From Erythrobacter oryzae (GTDB lineage: Bacteria > Pseudomonadota > Alphaproteobacteria > Sphingomonadales > Sphingomonadaceae), in the NCBI RefSeq assembly GCF_030271515.1, contig NZ_JASCXI010000002.1, forward strand, positions 372,001 through 436,000: 64,000 bases of DNA, given 5' to 3'. Below are positions 16,315-25,681 of the stretch, one piece after another. Positions within the stretch are counted from its first letter, which is position 1, and each line of letters starts with the position of its first letter. The notes under the pieces were generated by a model. The model saw only the letters and a program-made list of their open reading frames with translations. It was not told the DNA's origin and did no database searches. The translations under genes and the position numbers were made by a program.

Positions 16315-16404
16315 TGCACGCCGGGCGTTAGCAGCACATCGTAAATCACGCCTAAACCACAGGGGGAGGGTTTCTTAAGCTGTTGCCGCTAACGCATCGC
16401 CGCG

Positions 16405-17040
16405 ATGCAGCGTGCTGTCCTCTCCCTTCTCACTGCCTTCCTCGCCTGTGCGACCCTGATCTGGGGCAGCGCCGCGGTCGTTGTCGAGGCCGCCGCGCCC
16501 GCCAGCCTGCGCGTCCAGGTCGTCGGCGGCGACGGGCTGCCGGTGCGCGATGCCGTGGTCGAGGTGCACGCCGCCAAGGCGGTCGCCGGGCCGGTGCGCT
16601 TCCCGTGGAAGATGGGGATGGGGCAGAAGAACCAGCAATTCGTCCCCGGCACGCTGATCGTCGCCAAGGGCAGCACGGTTGCCTTTCCCAATCTCGATAC
16701 CGTGCGCCACTCGATCTACAGCTTCTCCAAGCCGGCGCGCTTCACCATCGAGCTCTACGGCCGCGACCAGACCCGCACCCATTCCTTTCCGATCGTCGGG
16801 AGCGTCAAGCTGGGCTGCAACATCCACGACCAGATGCGCGGCTATATCCGCGTCACCGACACGCCCTTTGCCGGCAAGACCGATCACAACGGCTATGTCA
16901 CCCTGACCGGCGTCCCGGCGGGCGCGGCGAAGGTGACGGTGTGGCACCCGCAACTGCGCGGGATGGAGAACGAGAGCACGTCGGCGCTCAATGTCACCGG
17001 CGCAGCCCAGACGCACAAGCTCAAGGTCGCCCTGCGATGA
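16405..17040 (+). CDS. Periplasmic cupredoxin-like (methylamine-utilisation type) protein
   Basis: A 211-residue exported protein with an N-terminal signal/anchor segment. The core resembles plastocyanin-like cupredoxins: FPNLDTVRHSIYSFS carries the first histidine copper ligand and LGCNIHDQMRGYIRV the C...H...M set. All four ligand types (His, Cys, His, Met) appear, so copper binding is likely. A carboxypeptidase-regulatory-like beta sandwich (HNGYVTLTGVPAGAAKVTVW) follows. The stop overlaps the next gene (ATGA), so it is coupled to the GGDEF-EAL protein and may be its periplasmic redox input. Confidence 0.82.
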   Translation: MQRAVLSLLTAFLACATLIWGSAAVVVEAAAPASLRVQVVGGDGLPVRDAVVEVHAAKAVAGPVRFPWKMGMGQKNQQFVPGTLIVAKGSTVAFPNLDTVRHSIYSFSKPARFTIELYGRDQTRTHSFPIVGSVKLGCNIHDQMRGYIRVTDTPFAGKTDHNGYVTLTGVPAGAAKVTVWHPQLRGMENESTSALNVTGAAQTHKLKVALR

Positions 17041-19400
17041 CAGGCACGGTGAGCGGCCTGAAAACGGGCAACGACGCACGCAAGGCCTTCGGCGCGCAGC
17101 TGGCGCGGCTGCGCAAGATGCGCTTCGGATCACTGCGCACCCGCATCGCGCTGCTCTATGCCGGGCTGTTCGCGCTGGTGCTGGGCCTGGTCGTTTCGCT
17201 CGCGGCCGGGGGGCTTTCGCGTTTCGGCGAAGCGAGCGCGGCGCGTGACCTCGAAGCCAATGCGCGGGTGTTCGACGAAATTCTCGCCGCCCGCGCGCGC
17301 CAGATGGGCGATCAGGCGGGGGTTCTCGCCAGCGACTTCGGCTTCCGCGAGGCGGTCGCGACCGGTGACGAGCCGACCATTGCCAGCGCGCTTGCCAGCC
17401 TCGAGACGCGCGCCGGCACCGACACCGCCTTCGTCCTCACGCTCGATGGCGAGGTCCTCGCCGCCGATGCCAGCGCGGTGCCATCGCCCGAAAGCCTCTG
17501 GACCCGGCTCGATGCGGGTCAGGCGCGCGGGATCATCCGCTCGCCCAGGGGCCTCGCGCTTGCCGCCGCCGCGCCGATCGAGGCGCCCGACCTCATCGGC
17601 TGGCTCGTGATCGCCCAGCCACTCGACCGCGCCGAGCTCGACCGGCTGGTCGAACTCGCCCCGATCGCGCTCGAGGCGCAGGTGGTGGAGACGGGCGGGC
17701 AGCCCGCATGGCTGCGCGACGCCTCGCCCCGGACCGTGTTCGAACGCGAAGCCGAAGGCGAGCGCCTCCTCTATCACACCTCCGACCTCGCCGTGCTCGA
17801 AGACGGCATCCACCCGCGTCTGGTGCTGCGCCATGCCGTGGCGCAATCGCTCGCGGCCTATGCCAGCCTCAAGATCTGGCTGATCGCGCTCGCCATCGGC
17901 GGGATCGCGCTCGCCGTGTGGATCAGCTGGAAGGTCGCGCGCTCGGTCACCGAACCGCTCCAGCAGCTCGATGCGGCGACCCGGCTGATCGGCGAGGGCC
18001 GCGAGGTCACGCTCAAGGTCGAGACCGACGACGAGATCGGGCGGCTGGCCGAGAGCTTCAACCAGATGGTCGTCGCGATCGAGGAACGCGAGCGCGAGAT
18101 CATCCACGTCGGCCTGCATGACGGCCTCACCGGCCTGCCCAATCGCAAGCTCTTCACCGAGCAGCTGGCCAATACCCTGGCGCGTCGGCGCTCGGGCGAG
18201 AGAATCCTCGTCGCCTATGTCGATCTCGACGATTTCAAGATGGTCAACGACACGCTAGGCCACCCGGCGGGCGATGCCTTGCTGCGGACGGTGGCCGATC
18301 ACCTGCGCGAAGACCTGCCCGATGCGCTGGTCGCGCGGCTGGGCGGCGATGAATTCGCGGTCCTGATCGACAGCATCGACGACAAGGCCAATCTCGGGAC
18401 CATCGCCGACAGCCTGCAACGCAGCTTCGACCGTCCGATCACCGTCAACGACCAGAGCGCCGCGTGCAGCGCCAGCATCGGCATCGCTGTGGCACCGGGC
18501 GATGGCGCGGACGGCATCACCCTGATGAAGAACGCCGACCTTGCGCTCTACCGCGCCAAGCACGAGGGCAAGGCCAGCTACCACTTCTTCGAACCCGGGC
18601 TCGACGAAGCCGCCCGCCAGCGCCGCCAGCTGGAGCTGGATCTGCGCGCGGCGATCAAGGACGGCGGGTTCGAGCTGAACTTCCAGCCGCTCTACAGCCT
18701 CAGGGAAAAGCGCCTGACCGGGTTCGAGGCCCTGATCCGGTGGAACCATGCGACCCGCGGGCGCGTCAAACCGATCGAGTTCATCACCCTTGCCGAAGAG
18801 ACCGGCCTCATCATCCCGATCGGCGAATGGGTGCTGCGCGAGGCCTGCCATCAGGCGAGCACCTGGCCCGAGGACGTCTCGGTCGCGGTCAACGTCTCGC
18901 CCAAGCAGTTCGCCTCCAGCGGGATTGCCGCCACCGTGCTCTCGGCGCTTTCGGCGAGCGGCCTTGCGCCCTCCCGCCTCGAGCTCGAGATCACCGAGAG
19001 CATCTTCATCGCCGATGTCGACGCGACGCTGGCAACGCTGCATTCGCTGCGCAATCTCGGCGTGCGGATCGCGCTCGACGATTTCGGGACGGGCTATTCC
19101 TCGCTGAGCTACCTGCGCTCCTTCCCCTTCGACAAGGTCAAGATCGACAGGAGCTTCGTCGAGGATCTGGGCACCAGCGGCAACGGGCACGCGGTGATCC
19201 GCGCGATCACCACGCTGGCGGCGGCTTTGGGCATGGAGACCCTCGCCGAAGGGGTGGAGGACGTCGCCCAGTTCGAAGTGCTGGAACGCGAGGGTTGCCA
19301 GAACATCCAGGGCTTCCTGTTCTCGAAGCCGGTTGCGGCCGATGCCGTGGCCGCGCTGCTGCGCGACGGGGCAGGGTATCAGCGCCAGCTGCGGGCCTAG
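17037..19400 (+). CDS. Membrane GGDEF-EAL protein with periplasmic sensor and HAMP
   Basis: A 787-residue c-di-GMP enzyme. First membrane helix near residues 38-60, a periplasmic sensor of about 220 residues (double-Cache-like, FGFREAVATGDEPTIASAL), second helix near 280-300, HAMP (SVTEPLQQLDAATRLI), GGDEF domain with intact RLGGDEF, and an EAL domain with intact GFEALIRW, ITES and DDFGTGYSSL, EGVE. Both cyclase and phosphodiesterase sites look functional. The start overlaps the cupredoxin stop. It is convergent with the Rieske gene, overlapping four bases. I infer that redox or copper state sensed by the neighbour modulates c-di-GMP. Confidence 0.93.
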   Translation: MTGTVSGLKTGNDARKAFGAQLARLRKMRFGSLRTRIALLYAGLFALVLGLVVSLAAGGLSRFGEASAARDLEANARVFDEILAARARQMGDQAGVLASDFGFREAVATGDEPTIASALASLETRAGTDTAFVLTLDGEVLAADASAVPSPESLWTRLDAGQARGIIRSPRGLALAAAAPIEAPDLIGWLVIAQPLDRAELDRLVELAPIALEAQVVETGGQPAWLRDASPRTVFEREAEGERLLYHTSDLAVLEDGIHPRLVLRHAVAQSLAAYASLKIWLIALAIGGIALAVWISWKVARSVTEPLQQLDAATRLIGEGREVTLKVETDDEIGRLAESFNQMVVAIEEREREIIHVGLHDGLTGLPNRKLFTEQLANTLARRRSGERILVAYVDLDDFKMVNDTLGHPAGDALLRTVADHLREDLPDALVARLGGDEFAVLIDSIDDKANLGTIADSLQRSFDRPITVNDQSAACSASIGIAVAPGDGADGITLMKNADLALYRAKHEGKASYHFFEPGLDEAARQRRQLELDLRAAIKDGGFELNFQPLYSLREKRLTGFEALIRWNHATRGRVKPIEFITLAEETGLIIPIGEWVLREACHQASTWPEDVSVAVNVSPKQFASSGIAATVLSALSASGLAPSRLELEITESIFIADVDATLATLHSLRNLGVRIALDDFGTGYSSLSYLRSFPFDKVKIDRSFVEDLGTSGNGHAVIRAITTLAAALGMETLAEGVEDVAQFEVLEREGCQNIQGFLFSKPVAADAVAALLRDGAGYQRQLRA

Positions 19401-20410
19401 AGCATCGCCTTGACCGGCGCTTCCTGACCCGGTTCGAGCGTCTCGCCGCGCCATAGCCGGTGCAGGCGGCTCCCCAAGATGTCGCCCGGCCCCGAGGTGA
19501 ATTGCGGGTGGCCGAATTGCGTCATCACCGCGTGCTGGCGGGCCAGCGCCTTGCGGTCCTGCGCCACGACGGGGGCGAGGAACAGCCTGATCGCGGCCTG
19601 TTTCAGCCAGCCGGGCGCTATCCCCTTGGGGGTCGAGAAGCGCGCGAAGGGGGTGAACGTGCCCTCGGCCGCCGGCGTGAAGATCGCCGTGACGCACAGG
19701 GTCAGCCGGGTCTCTCCCTCCCAGCGCGCCTGCACCGTGGTCGGCGGATAATAGCGCGAGACGCTGCGCTGCCGGTCGCGCTCCAGAAAGCGCGACATCA
19801 GGCCGAGATCGGGCTGGGTCTGCTCGATCGCCATGTCGATCCCGTCGCCGTGGCTGGTGACCACCAGATCCACCGCCAGCCGCCGGTCGCGGCGGCGGAT
19901 GAAGCCGTGGTGGAGGTGGTTGGTGTGGAAGGGGTCCATCACGTTCTCGATCGCGTCGAAAGCGCGGCCCTCCCAGGTTCCCTGCTGCCACCAGAAGTGA
20001 TCGAGTTCGGGACTACCGAAGTCGGGCGGCAGCGGCGGCTCGGGGGGTGCGGCATCGGAGAGAGTGACGAAGATCGCGCCGTGCCGCTCGGCCACTCGTA
20101 ATGCCGCCGCGTTGAGGCGCGGGTCGGCGGCGGCGGCGAGCGGGCAGCCGGGGATCTCGGTGCAGCTCCCGTCGGGCGCGAACCGCCAGCCGTGATAGGG
20201 GCACTCGAGCGCTCCTTGATGCACGCGGCCCTCGGAAAGCGGGTAGTTGCGGTGCGGACAGCGGTCGATCAGCGCGCCGATCCCGCGCTCGGAGCGGAAC
20301 AGCGCGATCGGCGTGCCGCACAGCATGACCTTGCGCACGGTGCCGGGGCGCAGATCGCGCGCGAGGGCAACCATGTGCCATGCCTCTTGCACCGCTTGGG
20401 GAAAGCTCAT
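19397..20410 (-). CDS. Rieske non-haem iron oxygenase
   Basis: A 337-residue oxygenase alpha-subunit-like protein. The Rieske 2Fe-2S centre is CPHRNYP...ECPYHGW (C-x-H, 15-17 residues, C-x-x-H). The mononuclear iron site appears as NVMDPFHTNHLHH with two histidines, plus a C-terminal acidic ligand region. The length matches single-component terminal oxygenases such as those acting on small molecules. It is the last gene of the six-gene operon; its start overlaps the ATP-grasp stop by ATGA. It probably oxidises the final product or an intermediate. No reductase or ferredoxin is encoded beside it, so it must borrow electrons. Confidence 0.88.
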   Translation of the reverse strand: MSFPQAVQEAWHMVALARDLRPGTVRKVMLCGTPIALFRSERGIGALIDRCPHRNYPLSEGRVHQGALECPYHGWRFAPDGSCTEIPGCPLAAAADPRLNAAALRVAERHGAIFVTLSDAAPPEPPLPPDFGSPELDHFWWQQGTWEGRAFDAIENVMDPFHTNHLHHGFIRRRDRRLAVDLVVTSHGDGIDMAIEQTQPDLGLMSRFLERDRQRSVSRYYPPTTVQARWEGETRLTLCVTAIFTPAAEGTFTPFARFSTPKGIAPGWLKQAAIRLFLAPVVAQDRKALARQHAVMTQFGHPQFTSGPGDILGSRLHRLWRGETLEPGQEAPVKAML

Positions 20411-21570
20411 CAGTCCAGCTCCTCGCCGTTCCAGGCAATGTCGCGGGTGGTCGCCGCGGTGGTGGTGATCGCGTGGGCGCGCCCCTCTTGCATGAAGCGC
20501 GCCGCATCGGCCAGCGCGCCCGCGAGCGGCAGGCGGTCGCCGGGGCGCGAGATCGCATCGCGGCCGCGCATCAGCAGCTGCGCCCACTTCCGCAGCCGCC
20601 CCTCGCGGATCGCTTGCGGCAGGCCGTAGACCAGCATTGCCGGGCCAAGGTAGGCCGGGGTCTGCGCCGGGGCATCGAGCGGCACGCCCTCGCCGATCGC
20701 GCGGGCGAGGTCACCCGTCCCGGCGAGCAGGTGAACCCCGCTGGTCGCGCGCGGGTTGCATTCGATCAGGAAGGGCTGGCCCTCGGCATCGACTATCGCA
20801 TCGCAGGCGAACTGGCCGTGGAGCTCGGCCGAGGTAGCGATGCGGGCGGCTATGTCGCGAAGCGCCTCTGCCTGTGCGCCTCCGAGCGGCTTGAAGGCGT
20901 AACTCGCCCCGCCGCCGAGTCGCCAGTCGGAGCGGTAGGCGCTGAAGGCGGTCAGCGCGCCGTGATGGGCGAGGGCGTAGAAGCATACCTCGCTCCCCCG
21001 GATGCGCCGCTGGGCGAGCCACGGGGTTTGAGGTGTCGGCGCGATCCGGCCTAGTGCCTCGCGTGAGGGGCCGACCAGCGCGGCGTCGCCGAAGCGGGTG
21101 AAGCACGGTTTGAACACCCACTCGGACGCCTCTCCGGCGAAGCGCGCGACATCTTCCATGCTGGCGAGCAGATGGCTCTCCGGCACCGGCAAGCCCCAGC
21201 CCTCGCAGGCGCGGGCGAAGGCGAGCTTGTCGTGAAGCTGGCGCAGCACCGCCAGATCGGGCGCGAACAGCCGCGGGCCGAGCGCGGCGTGCAAGGACGG
21301 CGCGGCGAGGTGGAAGACCTCCTCGCAGGTCGGCACCACGAGGTCGATGTGCTCCTCCTCGACCAGTGCGAGGGTCGCGCGGCGGAAGGCCTCGGCCTGC
21401 TGGCGCGGCGGCGGATAGGCGTGGTGGCGGAGCGGAAGCCGGGACCAGCGGGCCATGCGCGAAGGGCGGCAGTCGGCGAGGTGGACATCCCACCCGGCCG
21501 CGACAAAATCGCGCCCCAGATCGAGCGCCGCCGCCGCGCGCGCGCCGGTGATGAGGACGCGCCTAGCCAT
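20410..21570 (-). CDS. ATP-grasp ligase
   Basis: A 386-residue protein with a PreATP-grasp fold start (MARRVLITGARAAAALDLGR), then an ATP-grasp core: FKPCFTRFG, QRRIRGSEVCFYA and the magnesium/ATP site DAEGQPFLIECNPR with ATSGVHLL. It resembles PylC- and carbamoyl-phosphate-synthase-type ligases that form amide or ester bonds using an acyl phosphate. The partner substrates are unknown. It overlaps the adenylate-forming gene by eight bases and is coupled to the Rieske gene, so it should act on the same pathway. Confidence 0.85.
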   Translation of the reverse strand: MARRVLITGARAAAALDLGRDFVAAGWDVHLADCRPSRMARWSRLPLRHHAYPPPRQQAEAFRRATLALVEEEHIDLVVPTCEEVFHLAAPSLHAALGPRLFAPDLAVLRQLHDKLAFARACEGWGLPVPESHLLASMEDVARFAGEASEWVFKPCFTRFGDAALVGPSREALGRIAPTPQTPWLAQRRIRGSEVCFYALAHHGALTAFSAYRSDWRLGGGASYAFKPLGGAQAEALRDIAARIATSAELHGQFACDAIVDAEGQPFLIECNPRATSGVHLLAGTGDLARAIGEGVPLDAPAQTPAYLGPAMLVYGLPQAIREGRLRKWAQLLMRGRDAISRPGDRLPLAGALADAARFMQEGRAHAITTTAATTRDIAWNGEELD

Positions 21571-22801
21571 CGGCCCACACCACCTTGCGGCGCTTCGACC
21601 CGCTCCATTCCGGGAGATCGCGGCGCAGCTCCACCGGCCGCGCCGCCGCCGCCGCAAGCGCCTGCGCGGCGGCCTCGGCTTGTGCCGGAGGGCAGTCTGG
21701 CGCGACCCGCAAGACCGCTCGCGCAAGCTCGCCGACTGCCTGCCAGCGGTGCCCGGCGCCAAGCACGCCCTCGACGGCGGCGACGATTTGCGGCGGGGTG
21801 ACGCAGCCCGCAGATCCCCGCCAGATGTCCGCAACCCGGCCCTCGACCGGGCGGATCACCCGCCCGGCAAAGCCGCAGGGGCAGGGGCGCGGGTCGAGCT
21901 CGAGATAATCGTCCCCGCGCAGCCGCACGACGGGCTGGCTGGCGCGCTTCAGGTCGGTGATGATCGGGCGGAACCCCGGCGTTCCCGCGACGGGCTCGAG
22001 TTCGATCGCGAGCACGTGGTCGTTGAGATGCAACCGGCCTGCGCGGCATTCGGCGCCAAGAAATCCCTCGGTTGCCTGATAGATTGCGCGTGGGCCAAGC
22101 CCGAGACGCGCGGCGACAAGGCTGCGTTCGGCGGCGCTGATCGGTTCGCTGCCGCAGAACAGGTGGCGCAGCGCAGGCAGGCGCACCCCCGCCTCGGCCA
22201 GCGCCAGCAGGCGGTGCGGCGGGGCGATGAGGATGGTCGGCGCGAAGGCCTCGAGCGCGGCGCTAGTCTCGGCGAGCTGGCTCGCCAGCGGGATATGGCG
22301 GAAGGCGATCCGCCCGCGCCCCGCGTCGCTGTAGAGCACATTGCCCGCGCGCAGGTGGAGCGCGATCCGCTGCCGCCGCAGCAGCGCCCGCGCCGGGAGC
22401 AGGCGGGCGAGGCTCTGGCCGATATATTCCGCACGCTCGGCCGGGCTCGCCACGAACAGGCCGCGGGTCGTGCCGCCGCTGCCCGTCGACCACCCGGCCG
22501 AGAGAGCGCCGGGGGCGGCTTGCTCGCCTGCCTCGGCAGCGTCGGCCATGGCGCGCAGCTCCCTGTCCGAGAGGCCGAGGCTGTTCCACGCGCCATAGTC
22601 GTGCCGCAGGTCCGCAATGTCGGTGATCGGGAAGTTATCGAGCGGCTGTCCGGCGAAAGCCACCAGCGCCGGAGTGCGGGCGAGCGCCGGCTGGAGCGCC
22701 GTCCACGCCCGCAAGCGGCCCTCGGCGAGCCGCTCCGGCGACTGGCGCAGCGCCGTCCGCGTGCGCCACCATGCGGCAAGGATGCGGCTAGCCTGTGTCA
22801 T
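21563..22801 (-). CDS. F390-synthetase-like adenylate-forming enzyme
   Basis: A 412-residue member of the F390/PaaK-like adenylating branch. The phosphate loop is STGSGGTTRG, the A5-like motif is YQATEGFLG, and the C-terminal half has CPCGFAGRVIRPVEGR and a terminal SGSKRRKVVW lysine region. These enzymes activate a carboxylate as acyl-AMP and transfer it to a thiol or other acceptor. I used the ATG at 22801, which overlaps the MBL stop by 14 bases. A longer frame reaches 22855 but is unlikely. No carrier protein is encoded in the operon, so the acceptor may be CoA or a small molecule. Confidence 0.85.
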   Translation of the reverse strand: MTQASRILAAWWRTRTALRQSPERLAEGRLRAWTALQPALARTPALVAFAGQPLDNFPITDIADLRHDYGAWNSLGLSDRELRAMADAAEAGEQAAPGALSAGWSTGSGGTTRGLFVASPAERAEYIGQSLARLLPARALLRRQRIALHLRAGNVLYSDAGRGRIAFRHIPLASQLAETSAALEAFAPTILIAPPHRLLALAEAGVRLPALRHLFCGSEPISAAERSLVAARLGLGPRAIYQATEGFLGAECRAGRLHLNDHVLAIELEPVAGTPGFRPIITDLKRASQPVVRLRGDDYLELDPRPCPCGFAGRVIRPVEGRVADIWRGSAGCVTPPQIVAAVEGVLGAGHRWQAVGELARAVLRVAPDCPPAQAEAAAQALAAAAARPVELRRDLPEWSGSKRRKVVWADG

Positions 22802-23639
22802 CCTCGCCCCGGAAGGCCCGCGCGCTGGCGGCGCAGTGCGAGGGGAGGATGGCAAGCTCGCGGTTGCCCGCCGCCGCCTGGCTCAGCAGGTCGAGCGTCT
22901 GGCGGTAGCGCCGCGTGTCGCCGAGCAGCGCGGTGGTGAGGCGCGGCGGCGGGCGGCGCTCGGCGATCGAGCGGCCCGACCACACCGCATCGGCCGCGAG
23001 CAGCACCGGCTGCCCCGCCTCGGTGGTGAGCGCCAGCCCCCAGTGGCCCGCACAATGCCCCGGCAGCTCGACCGCGAGCAGCGAGCCGTCGCCGAGGATG
23101 TCGCGCCCCTCGGCAAAGGGGGTGAACGCCGATGGGAGCGCGCGTGCCGGGGCATCCTCGAAGAAACGCGCCTTCGCGTCGACTTGCGGAGGGACGAGCG
23201 CGGAAAGCAGCCCCTGCCGCACCCGCGCGAGGCGGCCCGGGCGGCGCAGTTGCGCGAGCCCCGCGCGGGCGCACCAGACCGGCCGGTCGGCAAGGTGGGC
23301 CATGCCCGCGACGTGGTCTCCGTGGAAATGCGAGAGGATCGTCCCTGCGATCTCGGCTTCGGCCACGTCGTTTGCCGCAAGCCACGCGCGCCACTCCTCG
23401 CCCGCGCCGATGCGGACCGGCGTGGTCCAGCGATAGAAGCGCTCGGGGAAAGGCCGGGTCGCGGCGATGAAGGCGGGGTCGTAGCCGGTGTCGAACAGGA
23501 AGATCCCGCGCGAAGGGTGGCGGATCACGCCGACCAGCGCGGGGAAGCGCGTGGCGCACAGGCTGCCCCCGCCGATCGTCATGGCTTCGGGATGGCTGCA
23601 AGAGCCGCGCTCGATCCACTGGAGGTCGACGCGGATCAT
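22788..23639 (-). CDS. MBL-fold metallohydrolase
   Basis: A 283-residue protein with the metallo-beta-lactamase signature HFHGDHVAG, an upstream FDTGYD motif, LPGHCAGHWGL and AADAVWSG supplying further metal ligands. This arrangement is that of a two-metal hydrolase such as a lactonase or thioesterase of the AttM/GloB-type clades. In this operon a role as acyl thioesterase or lactone hydrolase is plausible, but the substrate is unknown. It overlaps the epimerase stop by four bases. Confidence 0.88.
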   Translation of the reverse strand: MIRVDLQWIERGSCSHPEAMTIGGGSLCATRFPALVGVIRHPSRGIFLFDTGYDPAFIAATRPFPERFYRWTTPVRIGAGEEWRAWLAANDVAEAEIAGTILSHFHGDHVAGMAHLADRPVWCARAGLAQLRRPGRLARVRQGLLSALVPPQVDAKARFFEDAPARALPSAFTPFAEGRDILGDGSLLAVELPGHCAGHWGLALTTEAGQPVLLAADAVWSGRSIAERRPPPRLTTALLGDTRRYRQTLDLLSQAAAGNRELAILPSHCAASARAFRGEDDTG

Positions 23640-24646
23640 GCGGCGGCTCCCGTGGCGGCGAGGCGGCGCGCCTCGGCGAGCAGGGTCGCGATCGCGTTAT
23701 GTCGGGGCGCGTAACCGAGCAGGCGCCGCGCGGGCGCAAGATCGAAGGTCTGCGAATAGCCGAGCGTTGCAAGCGTGTAGCGGGTCAGCACGGGTTCCTC
23801 CGGGGATGCGATGAGGCGGGCGAGGGTCTCGGCAAGGCGCGCGAGTGGGCGGGCCAGTGCCAGCGGGACGGCGGCAAGGCGCGGGCGCTCTCCCATCGCC
23901 TCGGCAAGCCGCAGAGCGAGATCGCGCACCGCGATCGGCTGGCCGCCCGATATGTTGATCGCGCAACCCGCCACGGCCGGAAGGCGCGCCTCGGCCTCGC
24001 AGATCGCCCATGCGGCATCGCGCAGGTCGGTGAGCTCGATTAGCGCTCTGCCGCCCCCCGGCAGCGGCATCCGCTGGCGGCGGGCGAGCGCTGCAAGGCG
24101 CGGGAGGATCACCCGGTCTCCCTCTCCCACCAGCGCCCGCGGGCGGATTGCGCAGGTGGCGAGACCCTCGTGGCTGGCCGCGAGCACCATGCGCTCGGCG
24201 GCGAGCTTGGTTCGGGCATAGGCGTTGAGCGGGGCCGCCTCGGGCAAGTCATGCTCGGCGATGCCGATGCGCTCGCGGTATCCGGCGAATATCGAGGGGG
24301 AGGAGACGAAGACGAAGCGGCTCACCCCGGCGGCGCGGGCTGCGTCTAGCAGGCGGGCGGTGGCGGTGAAATTGGCGGCGACGAAATCCGCCTCGCGTCC
24401 CCAGCTCGCCGAAAGCGCGGCGGCGTGGATCACGGAATCGCAGCCGGCAATCAGCGCGGCAAGGTCGGCGTCGGGCGAGGCGAGATCGCAGCGGTGGAAC
24501 CGCGCGCCGAGCGCCTGAAGCTGCGCGCCGGCCGCCGGATCGCGCACGCTTGCGACCACCTCGGCCCCGCGGGCCAGCGCCTCGCGCACCAGCGCCAGTC
24601 CCAGCCCGCCGGTCGCGCCGGTGACGAGGATGCGGCGCTTGCTCAC
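23636..24646 (-). CDS. NAD(P)-dependent epimerase/3beta-HSD-like reductase
   Basis: A 336-residue extended short-chain dehydrogenase. The N-terminal nucleotide site is GATGGLG, followed by HAAA, a serine block (FVFVSSPSIFAG) and the catalytic YARTK. It resembles 3beta-hydroxysteroid dehydrogenase/OleD-type enzymes that reduce beta-keto acids or thioesters. Next to a ketoacyl synthase III this suggests reduction of the condensation product. The GTG start overlaps the synthase stop (GTGA) and its stop overlaps the MBL gene. Substrate assignment is inference. Confidence 0.87.
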   Translation of the reverse strand: MSKRRILVTGATGGLGLALVREALARGAEVVASVRDPAAGAQLQALGARFHRCDLASPDADLAALIAGCDSVIHAAALSASWGREADFVAANFTATARLLDAARAAGVSRFVFVSSPSIFAGYRERIGIAEHDLPEAAPLNAYARTKLAAERMVLAASHEGLATCAIRPRALVGEGDRVILPRLAALARRQRMPLPGGGRALIELTDLRDAAWAICEAEARLPAVAGCAINISGGQPIAVRDLALRLAEAMGERPRLAAVPLALARPLARLAETLARLIASPEEPVLTRYTLATLGYSQTFDLAPARRLLGYAPRHNAIATLLAEARRLAATGAAA

Positions 24647-25641
24647 AGGCGGATCACCATCGCGGTCGCGCTGATCCCGGCCGCGGTGCCGAGCAGCAGG
24701 ATGGCGTCGCCGGGCTTGGCCTTCCCGCTCTCGAGCGCGTGGGCGAGCACTGTGGGGATCGAGGCGGCGATCTGGTTGCCGTGGGTGGCGAAGAGGTCGA
24801 TCACCCGCGTGTCGTCCGGCGCGAACAGCCGCTTGACGTGCGCCACCCCGGGCGCGCTAGCCTGGTGGCAGACGACGCAGGCGATTGCCTCGCGTGTCAC
24901 GCCCGCCTCGGCCAGCGCGCGCTCGATCACGCCGGGGAGCGCCTTTGCGGCGGCCTTGAAGATGCCGAAGGCGTCCATCTCGAAGCGCGACCCGGCGACC
25001 AGCGCGTCATAGCCCTCCTCGACGCGCAGCCGGGTGCCGCCCGCGCGCAGCTGGGCGAGGGCTTGGTGCGCCCCGTGGGTGACGCTGGCCGCGCCGATCA
25101 GTCCGCGCGTCCCGTCATCCGCAGCCTCGATCGCGATGGCCGCCGCCCCGTCACCGAAGATCGAGCGGGTCTTTGGCACCGCCGGATCGAGCCCCGCCGA
25201 GGCGATGTCGCTGGCGAACATCAGCGCGCGCCTCCAGCGCCCCGCCGCGATCCCCGTCGCCGCAACATCGAGCGCGGCGACGAAGGACAGGCAGGTCTGG
25301 TTGACGTCGAAGCACGGCACGCCCGAAAGGCCGAGGCCGAGCCGGTCCTGCACCAGCACCGCGGTCGAGGGGATCGGCTGCTCCATCACCCCGCACCCGC
25401 CGATGATCACATCGGGCGCGGCATCGCCCCATCCGGCCCGGTCAAGGGCGATGCGTGCGGCCGCGGCGGCCATCATCGAGGTGGTCTCGTCGGCATCGGC
25501 GACATGGCGCGCGGCGATGCCGAACTCGGCTGCGGTCCACCCCGGCGGATGACCGTGGCGCCTGTCGAGATCTTCGGAGGCAAGCCTCTGCCGCGGGCGG
25601 TAGGCCCCCCAGCCGACGATGGCGAAATTGCTGAACACCAA
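24643..25641 (-). CDS. 3-oxoacyl-ACP synthase III-like (FabH/OleA-type) condensing enzyme
   Basis: A thiolase-fold condensing enzyme of about 332 residues with a complete catalytic set: cysteine in NQTCLSF, histidine in VCHQAS and asparagine in THGNQIAAS. It starts the six-gene operon. Starts at TTG 25641 or GTG 25638 both fit AGGGGAG upstream; GTG has the better spacing. FabH-type enzymes join an acyl-CoA to malonyl-ACP, and OleA-type enzymes join two acyl-CoAs; I cannot say which applies. It is divergent from tetR, with two operator palindromes between. Confidence 0.88.
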   Translation of the reverse strand: MVFSNFAIVGWGAYRPRQRLASEDLDRRHGHPPGWTAAEFGIAARHVADADETTSMMAAAAARIALDRAGWGDAAPDVIIGGCGVMEQPIPSTAVLVQDRLGLGLSGVPCFDVNQTCLSFVAALDVAATGIAAGRWRRALMFASDIASAGLDPAVPKTRSIFGDGAAAIAIEAADDGTRGLIGAASVTHGAHQALAQLRAGGTRLRVEEGYDALVAGSRFEMDAFGIFKAAAKALPGVIERALAEAGVTREAIACVVCHQASAPGVAHVKRLFAPDDTRVIDLFATHGNQIAASIPTVLAHALESGKAKPGDAILLLGTAAGISATAMVIRL

Positions 25642-25681
25642 CGGTACTCCCCTGTGATTCGCTCATACACTCCCACACAAA

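Noticed and set aside
19397..25641. Labelling the operon as an ole (olefin/beta-lactone) cluster
   Set aside because: Only OleA- and OleD-like enzymes are present; OleB and OleC equivalents are absent and four other enzyme types are added.
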